Shown: positions 5,886 to 13,073 of the stretch, one piece after another
Numbering within the stretch: position 1 is the first letter of the stretch
Layout: every line of letters starts with the position of its first letter
Source: DASRAA01 sp036512955
GTDB lineage: Bacteria; Acidobacteriota; Terriglobia; Terriglobales; Acidobacteriaceae
Direction of reading: 5' to 3'
Assembly: GCA_036512955.1 (NCBI GenBank)
Contig: DATBZX010000076.1
Location: forward strand, 1-52,170
Length of the DNA stretch: 52,170 bases
Position numbers and translations under genes: made by a program
The notes under the pieces: model-generated
Told to the model about the DNA's origin: nothing
Database searches by the model: none
The model's input: the letters and a program-made list of their open reading frames with translations, nothing else

Positions 5886-7277
5886 TTGAAGCTCACGTTT
5901 GTTTTGACGACCGTGTTGGCCGCGTCAGTTTTTTGCGCGGCACAACAGAACACTGAGCCTGCCAAGAAGCAGGAGACCACACAAGTTGCATCGCAGCGTT
6001 CTGCCAGCAAGCCAGCGCCAGCGATCACCTACATTCGCGCCGGCAGGCTGTTCGATTCGACCAGCGACACTGTGCGCGAGAACGTGGTGATCGTGGTGGA
6101 AGGCGAACGGATCAAGTCGGTGGAGTCCGCAGCTAGCGCGAAAATCCCTGCGGGCGCGAAGGTGATCGACCTGTCGAAGTCCACGGTGCTGCCTGGGTTG
6201 ATCGACTGCCACACCCATCTTGGAGCGCGCGCGGACCGCTACGATCCCATCAACAGGTTCAAGGAAACGCCTTACACGCACGCGTTCGCGGCGGAGAAGA
6301 ACGCGCGCACCACGCTGATGGCGGGCTTCACGACGGTGCGTGATGTCGGATCGGGGCCATTCATGGCCGTCGATTTGCGCAACAACATCAACGAGGGATA
6401 CATTGTCGGCCCGAGGGTAGTAGCCAGCGGCCCGGGAATTTCGATCACCGGGGGTCATGGCGACCTGAACAACTACTCTCCGGAAACCAGCGTGAGCCTG
6501 TTTCCGGCGGAACGCGATTATCAGATCGCCGACGGCACCGACCAGGTCCGGCACGTGGTGCGCGCCCAAGTGAAGTACGGGGTGGACGTGATCAAGATTC
6601 TGGCTACCGGCGGAGTGTTATCAAAGGGAGATAGTCCGGGCGCCCCGCAGTTCACGTTGGAAGAACTCAAGGTTGCCGCCGATGAAGCGCACATGGCGGG
6701 ACGCAAGATCGCTGCGCATGCGCATGGCGCGCAAGGCATCAAGAACGCGATTCTTGCGGGCATCGATTCCATCGAGCATGCCAGCCTGGCCGATGACGAA
6801 GATATTCAACTGGCCAAGCAACATGGAACGTACTTTGACATGGACATCTACAACGACGATTACCTGCTGGGTAAGGCCATCGAGTTCGGACTGCCGCAGG
6901 AGAACATCGACAAGGAAAAGATGGTCGGGCGGATACAGCGCGAGACGTTCCAGAAAGCTGTGCAAGCAGGGGTCAAGATGGGGTTCGGCACGGATGCAGG
7001 GGTGTATCCGCACGGCGACAATGCGAAACAATTCGTGACCATGGTGAAGTTTGGGATGACGCCACCGCAGGCGATCCGCACGGCCACGCAGAATTCCGCC
7101 GACTTGATTGGGCGCTCCAAGGATGTGGGCACCATCGAAGTTGGGAAGTATGCCGACATCATCGCGGTGTCGGGCGATTCGTTGCAGGATGTGTCTGTAC
7201 TGCAGAATGTTGGCTTCGTCATGAAGGGCGGAGTGGTTTACAAAGACAAGCTGGCGGGTACGGTGGTGGCGGAGTAG
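5886..7277 (+). CDS. exported amidohydrolase (prolidase-like)
   Basis: Metal-dependent amidohydrolase of the imidazolonepropionase/Xaa-Pro dipeptidase group, probably cleaving peptides or amides outside the cytoplasm. I prefer the TTG at 5886, which gives a clean signal peptide (KLTFVLTTVLAASVFCAAQ) and has GGGAG 8 bases upstream; a GTG at 5871 adds five residues. The metal motif DCHTHLGAR lies near residue 104. A likely bridging Lys lies in VIKILATGGV, His residues in AHAHGAQ and SIEHAS, and the catalytic Asp in GFGTDAGVYPHG. The C-terminal IEVGKYADIIAV segment is typical of the superfamily. No operon partner; ppa is convergent. Confidence 0.92.
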   Translation: MKLTFVLTTVLAASVFCAAQQNTEPAKKQETTQVASQRSASKPAPAITYIRAGRLFDSTSDTVRENVVIVVEGERIKSVESAASAKIPAGAKVIDLSKSTVLPGLIDCHTHLGARADRYDPINRFKETPYTHAFAAEKNARTTLMAGFTTVRDVGSGPFMAVDLRNNINEGYIVGPRVVASGPGISITGGHGDLNNYSPETSVSLFPAERDYQIADGTDQVRHVVRAQVKYGVDVIKILATGGVLSKGDSPGAPQFTLEELKVAADEAHMAGRKIAAHAHGAQGIKNAILAGIDSIEHASLADDEDIQLAKQHGTYFDMDIYNDDYLLGKAIEFGLPQENIDKEKMVGRIQRETFQKAVQAGVKMGFGTDAGVYPHGDNAKQFVTMVKFGMTPPQAIRTATQNSADLIGRSKDVGTIEVGKYADIIAVSGDSLQDVSVLQNVGFVMKGGVVYKDKLAGTVVAE

Positions 7278-7315
7278 AGCGGGTTTTCTAACGGTTGAGA
7301 GAGAAAATCAAGAGC

Positions 7316-7355
7316 AGATCTCCCGGCGGCTAAAGCCGCCGAGGGATGACAAACA
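7316..7355 (+). repeat. palindromic hairpin between convergent genes
   Basis: GGCGGCT/AGCCGCC (7325-7331, 7334-7340) around AA, preceded by AGATCTCCC and followed by GAGGGATGACAAA. The same flanks occur at 12010-12050 and in part at 37677-37716. It could help end transcription from both sides. Confidence 0.8.
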
Positions 7356-7386
7356 TCAAGGGCTGACGGAGCGAACTCGAGCGGTC

Positions 7387-7938
7387 TTAGTGAGTCGTCC
7401 CGAAGCCCTTGCGGCGTTGTTGACTGTAGCGGGCGAGCGCGTCCTCGATGATGGGATAGGTGTGTTGCGCGGGCGAAATCTCGTCAACCTCAACCGCCTT
7501 GCCCTCGAGCTGTTTGTAGTCGAGGAAGAAACGCCGCAACATAGTGAGGCGGTGCTCGGGCATCTCGCTGGCCTCGCGATACGAGTTGAATTCCGGGTCC
7601 TGGGTGGCGACAGCAATGATCTTGTGGTCTTTCTTGCCGCCATCGATCATGGTCATCAGTCCGATGGCGCGAGCGTGAATGAGCGTCAGTGGCACCACGG
7701 CTTCCTGGCACAGAACCAGCACATCGAGCGGGTCGTCATCCTCGGCGAGAGTTTGAGGGATGAAACCGTAGTTGGCCGGATAGTAAACCGCAGAATACAG
7801 CACACGATCCAGCTTGATTAGCCCGCTCTTTTTGTCGAGTTCGTACTTCACGCTCGAGCCGAACGGAATTTCGACTACTGCTAAGAACTCCTGCGGCAAC
7901 TCTTCGCCGGGAGAGATATCGTGCCAGGCATGGGTCAT
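7387..7938 (-). CDS. ppa: inorganic pyrophosphatase, family I
   Basis: Soluble Mg-dependent pyrophosphatase that hydrolyses PPi and pulls biosynthetic reactions forward. The 183-residue protein has the family I landmarks: EIPFGSSVKYELDKKSG (substrate-binding Lys and Glu), VYYPANYGFIPQTL, the signature DDDPLDVLVL near residue 69 with three metal-binding Asp, and KDHKIIAVATQDPEF. The ATG start at 7938 has a purine-rich AAAGAG about 13 bases upstream. It is convergent with the amidohydrolase; downstream is a hairpin repeat. Identification is secure. Confidence 0.96.
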   Translation of the reverse strand: MTHAWHDISPGEELPQEFLAVVEIPFGSSVKYELDKKSGLIKLDRVLYSAVYYPANYGFIPQTLAEDDDPLDVLVLCQEAVVPLTLIHARAIGLMTMIDGGKKDHKIIAVATQDPEFNSYREASEMPEHRLTMLRRFFLDYKQLEGKAVEVDEISPAQHTYPIIEDALARYSQQRRKGFGTTH

Positions 7939-8065
7939 GACGGGTCAGCTCTTTCGCAGAGAATAAAACAATCCACCATTGATTGTATCTAAGAGAAGCA
8001 GGCGGAAGCTTCGACCGGAATCGGAGTTGGAGTACCCGCGACGAATAGCAGCGCTGCTACAAGCC

Positions 8066-8183
8066 GTCTCATAAATAGTCTGAGCGAGGGAATTCGAATT
8101 CCCTCAGGGGCTAAAGCCCTATGTTTACGATGCCCGGAGCGGCACGGCTGAAGCCGTGCCCTTTCAAAGCGCATTTATGAGAC
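8066..8183. mobile_element. MITE-like element with 11-bp terminal inverted repeats
   Basis: GTCTCATAAAT (8066-8076) and ATTTATGAGAC (8173-8183) are perfect inverted repeats bounding 118 bp between ppa and the pseudo-receiver gene. Inside are the 20-bp perfect palindrome GAGGGAATTCGAATTCCCTC (8086-8105) and the hairpins GGGCT/AGCCC (8108-8119) and GGCACGGCT/AGCCGTGCC (8141-8160). There is no coding capacity. No target-site duplication is obvious. It could instead be a structured untranslated region or bidirectional terminator. Confidence 0.5.
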
Positions 8184-8189
8184 CAGCTG

Positions 8190-8531
8190 CTAGACCTGTA
8201 CTTCTTCCAGAACGCGAATCATTGCGTCAGGGCCGTCGGCGCCGACGATATAGCGGTCGGCCTCAACTTCCGGCCATTCGCCATAGACGTGGACGATGTA
8301 GATGATGCGGGTGTCAGGATGGCTCTGGCGAAGCAGGCGAACGATTTGGCGCGCCGTGGCTGACGGGAAGCGATGGCAGACAAGCACGACGTCGAAGTGT
8401 TCGGGCGCGGATGCAGCCTTGACGGCTTCCTTGTCGGAGGTCAGAGCGATGACTTCGTGTCCGGCGGCTTCAAGGACGGTCTTGCGAAGCTGCGAAAGCT
8501 CCTGGTCGGTACTCAGCGAGAGGATTTTCAT
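8190..8531 (-). CDS. stand-alone pseudo-receiver domain protein
   Basis: A 113-residue single-domain protein with the response-regulator receiver fold. MKILSLSTDQELSQL gives beta-1 with the acidic pair region, GHEVIALTSDKEAV the second strand, FDVVLVCHRFP the third strand, and DTRIIYIVHVYGEWP the later strands. The residue at the usual phosphoacceptor position (end of strand 3) is Cys 52 rather than Asp, and no conserved Lys follows strand 5. It therefore probably cannot be phosphorylated in the standard way and may act as a binding partner. No kinase gene is adjacent. The start is the ATG at 8531; longer upstream starts would add non-family sequence. Confidence 0.75.
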   Translation of the reverse strand: MKILSLSTDQELSQLRKTVLEAAGHEVIALTSDKEAVKAASAPEHFDVVLVCHRFPSATARQIVRLLRQSHPDTRIIYIVHVYGEWPEVEADRYIVGADGPDAMIRVLEEVQV

Positions 8532-8716
8532 GGTGACAGAGACCTGATTTGTGGTGCGGAGGGGCGCATGGGCAGGATACCAGAAGGAGTGGCGAATTTG
8601 AGAAGCGGGACGCATCCCTATTGATATCGGCGCGGGTGTTGAGAATGATCCGTTGAGAAGTACGGTTTGTTCGTATTGTCTTCGCTTTTGTGTCACGCGG
8701 ATAACAATATAAAACA

Positions 8717-8745
8717 TTGCAAATAGGTAGTTTGCTCGATAAATA
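8717..8745 (+). promoter_or_regulatory. possible promoter for the HAD phosphatase gene
   Basis: The 8532-8871 gap is AT-rich against its surroundings. It holds TTGCAA (8717-8722), a 17-base spacer and TAAATA (8740-8745), a partial match to a housekeeping promoter, 126 bases before the HAD start. Nothing else is evident in the gap. Confidence 0.3.
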
Positions 8746-8871
8746 GATTCGATCGTCAGTATCCAAAGAATCTATCTGAATTCATCATCTTTCAACCCTG
8801 CAAACCATCCAATAGAGACATAATCGTTTCACGTCTTCATAACCTAAACCGATACTAAAAGGAGGCCTTTT

Positions 8872-9750
8872 ATGCCTCAGAAAGAAAAGTGGGGCCCCGA
8901 AATGGCAGAATTTCCGCCGCACAAGAAACGTTTCATCCTGGCCAGCGATTTTGACCAGACACTGAGTTTTAATGATTCTGGGTTTGTTCTCGGCGAGTTG
9001 CTGGGAATTCCGACGAGCGAGTTCGAGCGAAAGATCGCGGGAATGGCGAAGCTGAACCTGGTGCAACAGGGAGGCGAGCTGGCCTATCTGCTGCTGCACG
9101 ATCCGGAATTCAAAAAAGTACGCCGCGAGCATCTGTACGAAGCCGGCAAGAGGGTACGACTCAAACCGAACATCAAGGCGCTGTATGAATTCCTGTCGAA
9201 CGAAGTGGAGGGTTTTCATTTCGACTTCTACGTGATTTCGGCCGGGCCGGTGGAGATCATTCGGTCGGCGCTGGAGGGCATTATTCCGCCCGACCACATT
9301 TACGGTACGGAGTTTGAGTTCAACGCCAAGGGCGAGATCCAGCGCATCCTGCACGTGACAGCCGGATACGGCAAGGTGGCCGCCGTCGATACCTTGCTGG
9401 AAGAAATGAAGGTCGGACCGGACCGCCTGGTGTACGTCGGCGACGGCAGCTCTGACATTCACGTCATGCTGCACGTGAACCGGCGCGATGGATACACCAT
9501 CGCGGTGTCGGAGAATAGATACCTGGCACCGATTGCGAAGCGGTCGATCCTCAGCGAGAACGCGCTGGCGATCCTGATCCCGATACTCGAAGACGTGGCG
9601 GGATGGGACAGCATGGCAATTCGCAATGTGTTTGAAGCGAAGGGATTCCTGATTCAGCAGTGGGACAAGGTGCAAACCGACCTGCTGACGATCATTCCCC
9701 ACAACGAGATTCCGGCTGCAGAGCCTGAGGGAGTTGTCGCTAGCGAGTAA
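8872..9750 (+). CDS. HAD-superfamily phosphatase (SerB/MtnX-like)
   Basis: A 292-residue haloacid dehalogenase-type phosphatase. Motif I DFDQTLSFNDSG has the nucleophile Asp near residue 26 and a second Asp two residues on. Motif II is VISAGP near 123, the motif III Lys sits in GYGKVAAVD near 166, and motif IV is VYVGDGSSDIHV near 190. The order and spacing resemble phosphoserine-phosphatase-like enzymes, with a helical cap between motifs I and II. The substrate cannot be told from sequence. A strong AAAGGAGG lies 6 bases before the ATG, and a good terminator follows at 9774-9806, so it is a single-gene unit. Confidence 0.85.
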   Translation: MPQKEKWGPEMAEFPPHKKRFILASDFDQTLSFNDSGFVLGELLGIPTSEFERKIAGMAKLNLVQQGGELAYLLLHDPEFKKVRREHLYEAGKRVRLKPNIKALYEFLSNEVEGFHFDFYVISAGPVEIIRSALEGIIPPDHIYGTEFEFNAKGEIQRILHVTAGYGKVAAVDTLLEEMKVGPDRLVYVGDGSSDIHVMLHVNRRDGYTIAVSENRYLAPIAKRSILSENALAILIPILEDVAGWDSMAIRNVFEAKGFLIQQWDKVQTDLLTIIPHNEIPAAEPEGVVASE

Positions 9751-9773
9751 TCGAACCACATATCAAGAAATCG

Positions 9774-9806
9774 GCCCGCTGCCCCAATGGGGTGGCGGGC
9801 TTTTTT
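9774..9806 (+). terminator. intrinsic terminator after HAD gene
   Basis: GCCCGCTGCCCC (9774-9785) pairs with GGGGTGGCGGGC (9789-9800) over a 3-base loop, followed by TTTTTT (9801-9806). The stem is GC-rich with one T-T mismatch. Confidence 0.9.
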
Positions 9807-10085
9807 ATGGCGTAGCGGGGACGTCGAGGACAACTTCGTCGGTGTAGGCGAGAAAGGGGTCGCGTAGGCATCGGCGCTCCGCAGAAAGAGTTGGCAATCG
9901 CGCTTGAGCTCGAGCGGTGGCTGGTCTTTGCCGTTGAGCCGGACGCGAGTCGGAGCAGCAGAGTGGAAGAGTTCGGGACGCAGCAGCAAGCGCAGCTTTT
10001 TCACATTACGTGCTTTGACGTCGATCAGGTTGTCGGGCGAGATGTGGGCTTCCACTTCCGAAGGCGCGTTGTCGCCCTCGACCAC
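9805..10085 (-). pseudogene. decayed C-terminal fragment of a secreted hydrolase
   Basis: On the minus strand, SPDNLIDVKARNVKKLRLLL, PELFHSAAPTRVRLNGK and LKRDCQLFLRSADAY read in one frame. RDPFLAYTDEVVLDVPATP then a stop reads in another. The join near 9860-9866 needs one added base, which indicates a frameshift. The pattern (a strand, then 'PELF..AAPTRVRLNG', then a terminal 'DPFLAYTDEVVLDVP') resembles the C-terminus of acidobacterial S9-type peptidases and esterases. The catalytic part is missing: an in-frame stop lies just upstream near 10095-10097 and no hydrolase sequence precedes it. The downstream end overlaps the HAD terminator. The 9751-10313 gap contains nothing else except a palindrome at 10176. 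Confidence 0.45.
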
Positions 10086-10172
10086 CTCGAGTCTTTATGC
10101 AAAGAGGACGATTTCCAATAGAGCGAAATGGCGCACGGAAAAAACCCACGGCGGCGACGCCGAAGTATGCCC

Positions 10173-10201
10173 TTGACAACGACGTCGTTGTTATAGAAGG
10201 A
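10173..10201. promoter_or_regulatory. 16-bp perfect palindrome upstream of murJ
   Basis: ACAACGACGTCGTTGT (10176-10191) is a perfect palindrome. It overlaps TTGACA (10173-10178), a consensus -35, and abuts TATAGA (10192-10197), a -10-like hexamer, but the 13-base gap is too short for a normal sigma-70 promoter. It could be an operator for a dimeric regulator. It lies 123 bases before murJ. Confidence 0.4.
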
Positions 10202-10313
10202 ATGACAAAAATGCAGGAGCAGGAGAGGCGCGGCTCTAACTGCGCTCCTGCAACTCATCTGATCCATTGCACGCGTCGAGGAGCCTCGTTGTTGCGTGTA
10301 GAATCGCAATTTC

Positions 10314-11978
10314 ATGCAGCCTTCCTCCACATCAGGCGCAGGCGGAGTTCGTCTCAGTGTGACGAGGCAGCTGTTGCGAAACCTGCGTCCATCGCACCAG
10401 CACAGCGCGTTTTCGGCGACGCTGCTGCTGATGACTTCCGTCATGCTGGCGCGCGTGATCGGTTACCTGCGTGAGATGTATGTGGCGTGGGCCTTCGGTG
10501 CGGGTGCGAAGACTGACGCCTACGTGGCGGCGTTTACCATTCCGGATTTCCTGTTCTACATCCTTGCGGGCGGGACCGCGTCGATCACCTTCATCTCGAT
10601 ATACGCCCGGCACACGGCGAAGGGGGAGGAGAGGCAGGCACAGCAGGCATTCAACTCTACCATCACGATCATGACGGTGGTCACGCTGATGGGAACCATC
10701 CTGGTCGAGATTTTCACGCCGCAACTAGAGCGGCTGATCTTCCCGCACTTCACGGCTGAGCAACTTGAGCTGTGCGTTTACCTGACACGCATTCTGCTGC
10801 CAGGCCAGATTTTTTTCTATGCCGGAGGCATCGTCTCGGCGGTGTTGTACTCGCGCAGAATGTTTCTGTATCCAGCGTTGAGCCCCGTGTTCTATGGCTC
10901 GTTCATCATTCTGGGCGGACTGCTCGGCGCACACAAATACGGGATTGCTGCGCTGGCGTATGGAGCACTGGTGGGATCGTTCGTGGGACCGTTCCTGATC
11001 AACGCCTTCGGTGCAGCCAAGGCGGGCCTGCGCTACGAGTGGAGTTTCGATTGGAAGAACCCGCAATTCCGCGAATGGGTGAAGCTGTCGATTCCCTTGA
11101 TGCTCGGCGTGTCATTGGTTTCGGCGGATGATTGGATCCTGCGCTACTTTGCGTCAGGCGGATCAGGTGAGATCACCCGGCTGAACTACGCCAAGAGGCT
11201 GTTTGCGCTGCCGATATCGATCCTGGGACAGGCTGCGGGACAGGCGTCGATGCCGTTTTTCGCGCGCTTGTTCGGCGAAGGCAAGCGTAAGGAATTCGCG
11301 AATACTGTGAACCAGTCGGTGTACCGCATCACGGCGGCGGCGTTGCTGGCAACTGCGCTGATGGTTCCGGCAGCGCTGCCGCTGATCGATCTGGCCTTTC
11401 GGCGGGGACATTTCACATTCACCGACTCGCTCTCGACCTCAGTTTATTTTGCGTGGTTTTCGCTCTCGCTGGCGTTGTGGTCGGCCCAGGCACTCTACTC
11501 GCGCGCCTTCTATGCCGCGGGTGACACGCTGACCCCAATGGTGGCGAGCTCGTTGATTGTGATCGCGTCGCTGCCGGTGTACGCGGCAATGTTTCGCCAT
11601 TTCGATGTGACTGGACTCGCGATGGCGTCTGATGTGGGGATTCTGCTGCACACCGTCGTATTGGCCTGGTTGCTGAACCGCAAGAAGCTGGTCGGGCTGG
11701 GCGGACTTCCGTGGATCGAGTTGATGAAGGCACTGGCGACCGCGGTCTTTGCGGGTGCGTTGTGTTACGGAGTTGCGCGCCGCGTGGTAGTGCACGGCAA
11801 CTGGAAAACGGATGTGCGGTCGCTGGCGGTGATTGGGTTAACGTGGCTGGTGGCGATCGTCATCGGGCTCTGGTTGACGCGATCGCGTTTGTGGAAAGAG
11901 TTGCGAAGGAAACAGCCGGTGCAGGTTGTGGAGCCGCCGGCGGTGGTGGAGCGGACCGAGGGAGGAGCGCAGCCGTAA
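10314..11978 (+). CDS. murJ: lipid II flippase MurJ
   Basis: MurJ flips lipid II across the inner membrane for peptidoglycan synthesis. The 554-residue polytopic protein has the family hallmarks: early RVIGYLREMYVAWAFGAGAKTDAYVAAFTIPDFL, AGGTASITFISIY, the conserved LLPGQIFFYAGGIVSAVLYSRRMF, and alternating hydrophobic helices consistent with about 14 membrane segments. The final 30 residues are cytosolic and Pro/Val-rich. ATG 10314 has no Shine-Dalgarno but is preceded by TAGAAT 9 bases upstream; a later in-frame ATG is possible. It is convergent with the bactofilin gene, and both serve cell-wall growth or shape. Confidence 0.95.
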   Translation: MQPSSTSGAGGVRLSVTRQLLRNLRPSHQHSAFSATLLLMTSVMLARVIGYLREMYVAWAFGAGAKTDAYVAAFTIPDFLFYILAGGTASITFISIYARHTAKGEERQAQQAFNSTITIMTVVTLMGTILVEIFTPQLERLIFPHFTAEQLELCVYLTRILLPGQIFFYAGGIVSAVLYSRRMFLYPALSPVFYGSFIILGGLLGAHKYGIAALAYGALVGSFVGPFLINAFGAAKAGLRYEWSFDWKNPQFREWVKLSIPLMLGVSLVSADDWILRYFASGGSGEITRLNYAKRLFALPISILGQAAGQASMPFFARLFGEGKRKEFANTVNQSVYRITAAALLATALMVPAALPLIDLAFRRGHFTFTDSLSTSVYFAWFSLSLALWSAQALYSRAFYAAGDTLTPMVASSLIVIASLPVYAAMFRHFDVTGLAMASDVGILLHTVVLAWLLNRKKLVGLGGLPWIELMKALATAVFAGALCYGVARRVVVHGNWKTDVRSLAVIGLTWLVAIVIGLWLTRSRLWKELRRKQPVQVVEPPAVVERTEGGAQP

Positions 11979-12009
11979 AGCCCCGTGATCTTCAGAGGCT
12001 GCGAAAAGC

Positions 12010-12050
12010 AGATCCCCCGGGAGCCAATGCTCCCGAGGGATGACAAAAGC
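12010..12050 (+). repeat. palindromic hairpin between murJ and bactofilin
   Basis: GGGAGC/GCTCCC (12019-12024, 12029-12034) around CAAT, with AGATCCCCC before and GAGGGATGACAAA after. The flanks match those at 7316-7355. The site lies between convergent genes. Confidence 0.8.
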
Positions 12051-12101
12051 ATAGGACTTATCGGGCGCAACCAAAGCTGCGGCCCTTCAAAACCATGCTT
12101 G

Positions 12102-12629
12102 TCAGGCGCGGACGGCGGTAGGCGTCAGGCTGGGTTGCGCCGGAGTCGCCTCCTTGGCTTCTTCGCCATTGACCTTCTGGCCGGGCTTGCGGATGTCGAT
12201 CCCGCCCTTAAAGAAGGCGCCTTCCTCGATGCTGACGCGCTGGGCGACGACGTCTCCGTTGAGCGAACCTTCGCTGCGGATGTCGAAGCGGTCGCTGGCC
12301 GTCATGTTGCCGCGGACTTTCCCGAGAATGACAATTTCGCGCGCGGAAATGTTAGCTGAGACCACGCCATTGCGGCCCACCGTGACCCGATTGCCCGGCA
12401 GGTTGATGGAGCCTTCCACCCGGCCGTCAATGTAAAGCGATTCGGAGCCGGTCACTTCGCCTTTGATGACCAGCGACTTGCCTAGTGTGGCCTGCTCTTG
12501 CGGCGTCGCGACCGAGCTGGCAGCTGGGCGCGATACGAGGGGTGGTTCCGGAGCCGGAGGAGTATAGCTGCGCTGCGGCTCAGGGTTGGGAGTTGGGGTT
12601 GCGTTCGGAGGATTGGTCGGTTTCCACAT
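12102..12629 (-). CDS. bactofilin family protein
   Basis: Bactofilins are self-assembling cytoskeletal proteins that scaffold envelope enzymes. The 175-residue product has a Pro-rich N-terminal tail (residues about 1-48, PNATPTPNPEPQRSYTPPAP) and a beta-helical core over about 50-150: LGKSLVIKGEVTGSESLYID, GRVEGSINLPGNRVTVGRNG, DRFDIRSEGSLNGDVVAQ and RVSIEEGAFFKGGIDI. A short polar C-terminus follows. The ATG at 12629 has AAAGGA 11 bases upstream. The 12630-13073 gap holds two hairpin repeats and otherwise nothing I can name. It is convergent with murJ. Confidence 0.93.
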   Translation of the reverse strand: MWKPTNPPNATPTPNPEPQRSYTPPAPEPPLVSRPAASSVATPQEQATLGKSLVIKGEVTGSESLYIDGRVEGSINLPGNRVTVGRNGVVSANISAREIVILGKVRGNMTASDRFDIRSEGSLNGDVVAQRVSIEEGAFFKGGIDIRKPGQKVNGEEAKEATPAQPSLTPTAVRA

Positions 12630-12960
12630 GGGTTCAAAATTCCTTTCTGAAGCGTGTAGGTGCTTGGAGGCGCATGTGTTCGGTCAAACCGCAACTCCAG
12701 AGCTCTTCTTCAGACACTACTGAAAAAATGCGGTGTTTCTGGGCTCAACTCGCGGTGCGCTTTGGACTGTCAACCGCTCGAGTGAGTGATTATTGCTAAC
12801 ATACAGCGAGTTGAGGTCGAAGGCAAAGTGACGCTGTGGAATTTTATGGTGGATTAGTGAGGGAGTAGATTCCTGCGAGGCAGAATCCGCGCGTGAGGAG
12901 TCGGCGACACGCGAGTGGAGCGGTTTTCCCACACTGAAGGGCGGATGAGTAACTAAAGAG

Positions 12961-13035
12961 TGGCCTCGCGGACTAAAGTCCGCGAGGATCTCAAGAACAG
13001 AACTTAGGACGCTGGCCTAAAGGCCAGATCTTCCA
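12961..13035 (+). repeat. two palindromic hairpins upstream of rnr
   Basis: CCTCGCGGACT/AGTCCGCGAGG (12964-12974, 12977-12987) is a perfect 11-bp stem, and CTGGCCT/AGGCCAG (13012-13018, 13021-13027) is followed by ATCTTCCACCC. Both lie in the presumed rnr leader; the second ends about 45 bases before the start codon. Confidence 0.85.
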
Positions 13036-13073
13036 CCCAACTGCAATGTTCAGCATCCCGTGAACGGAGCGAG

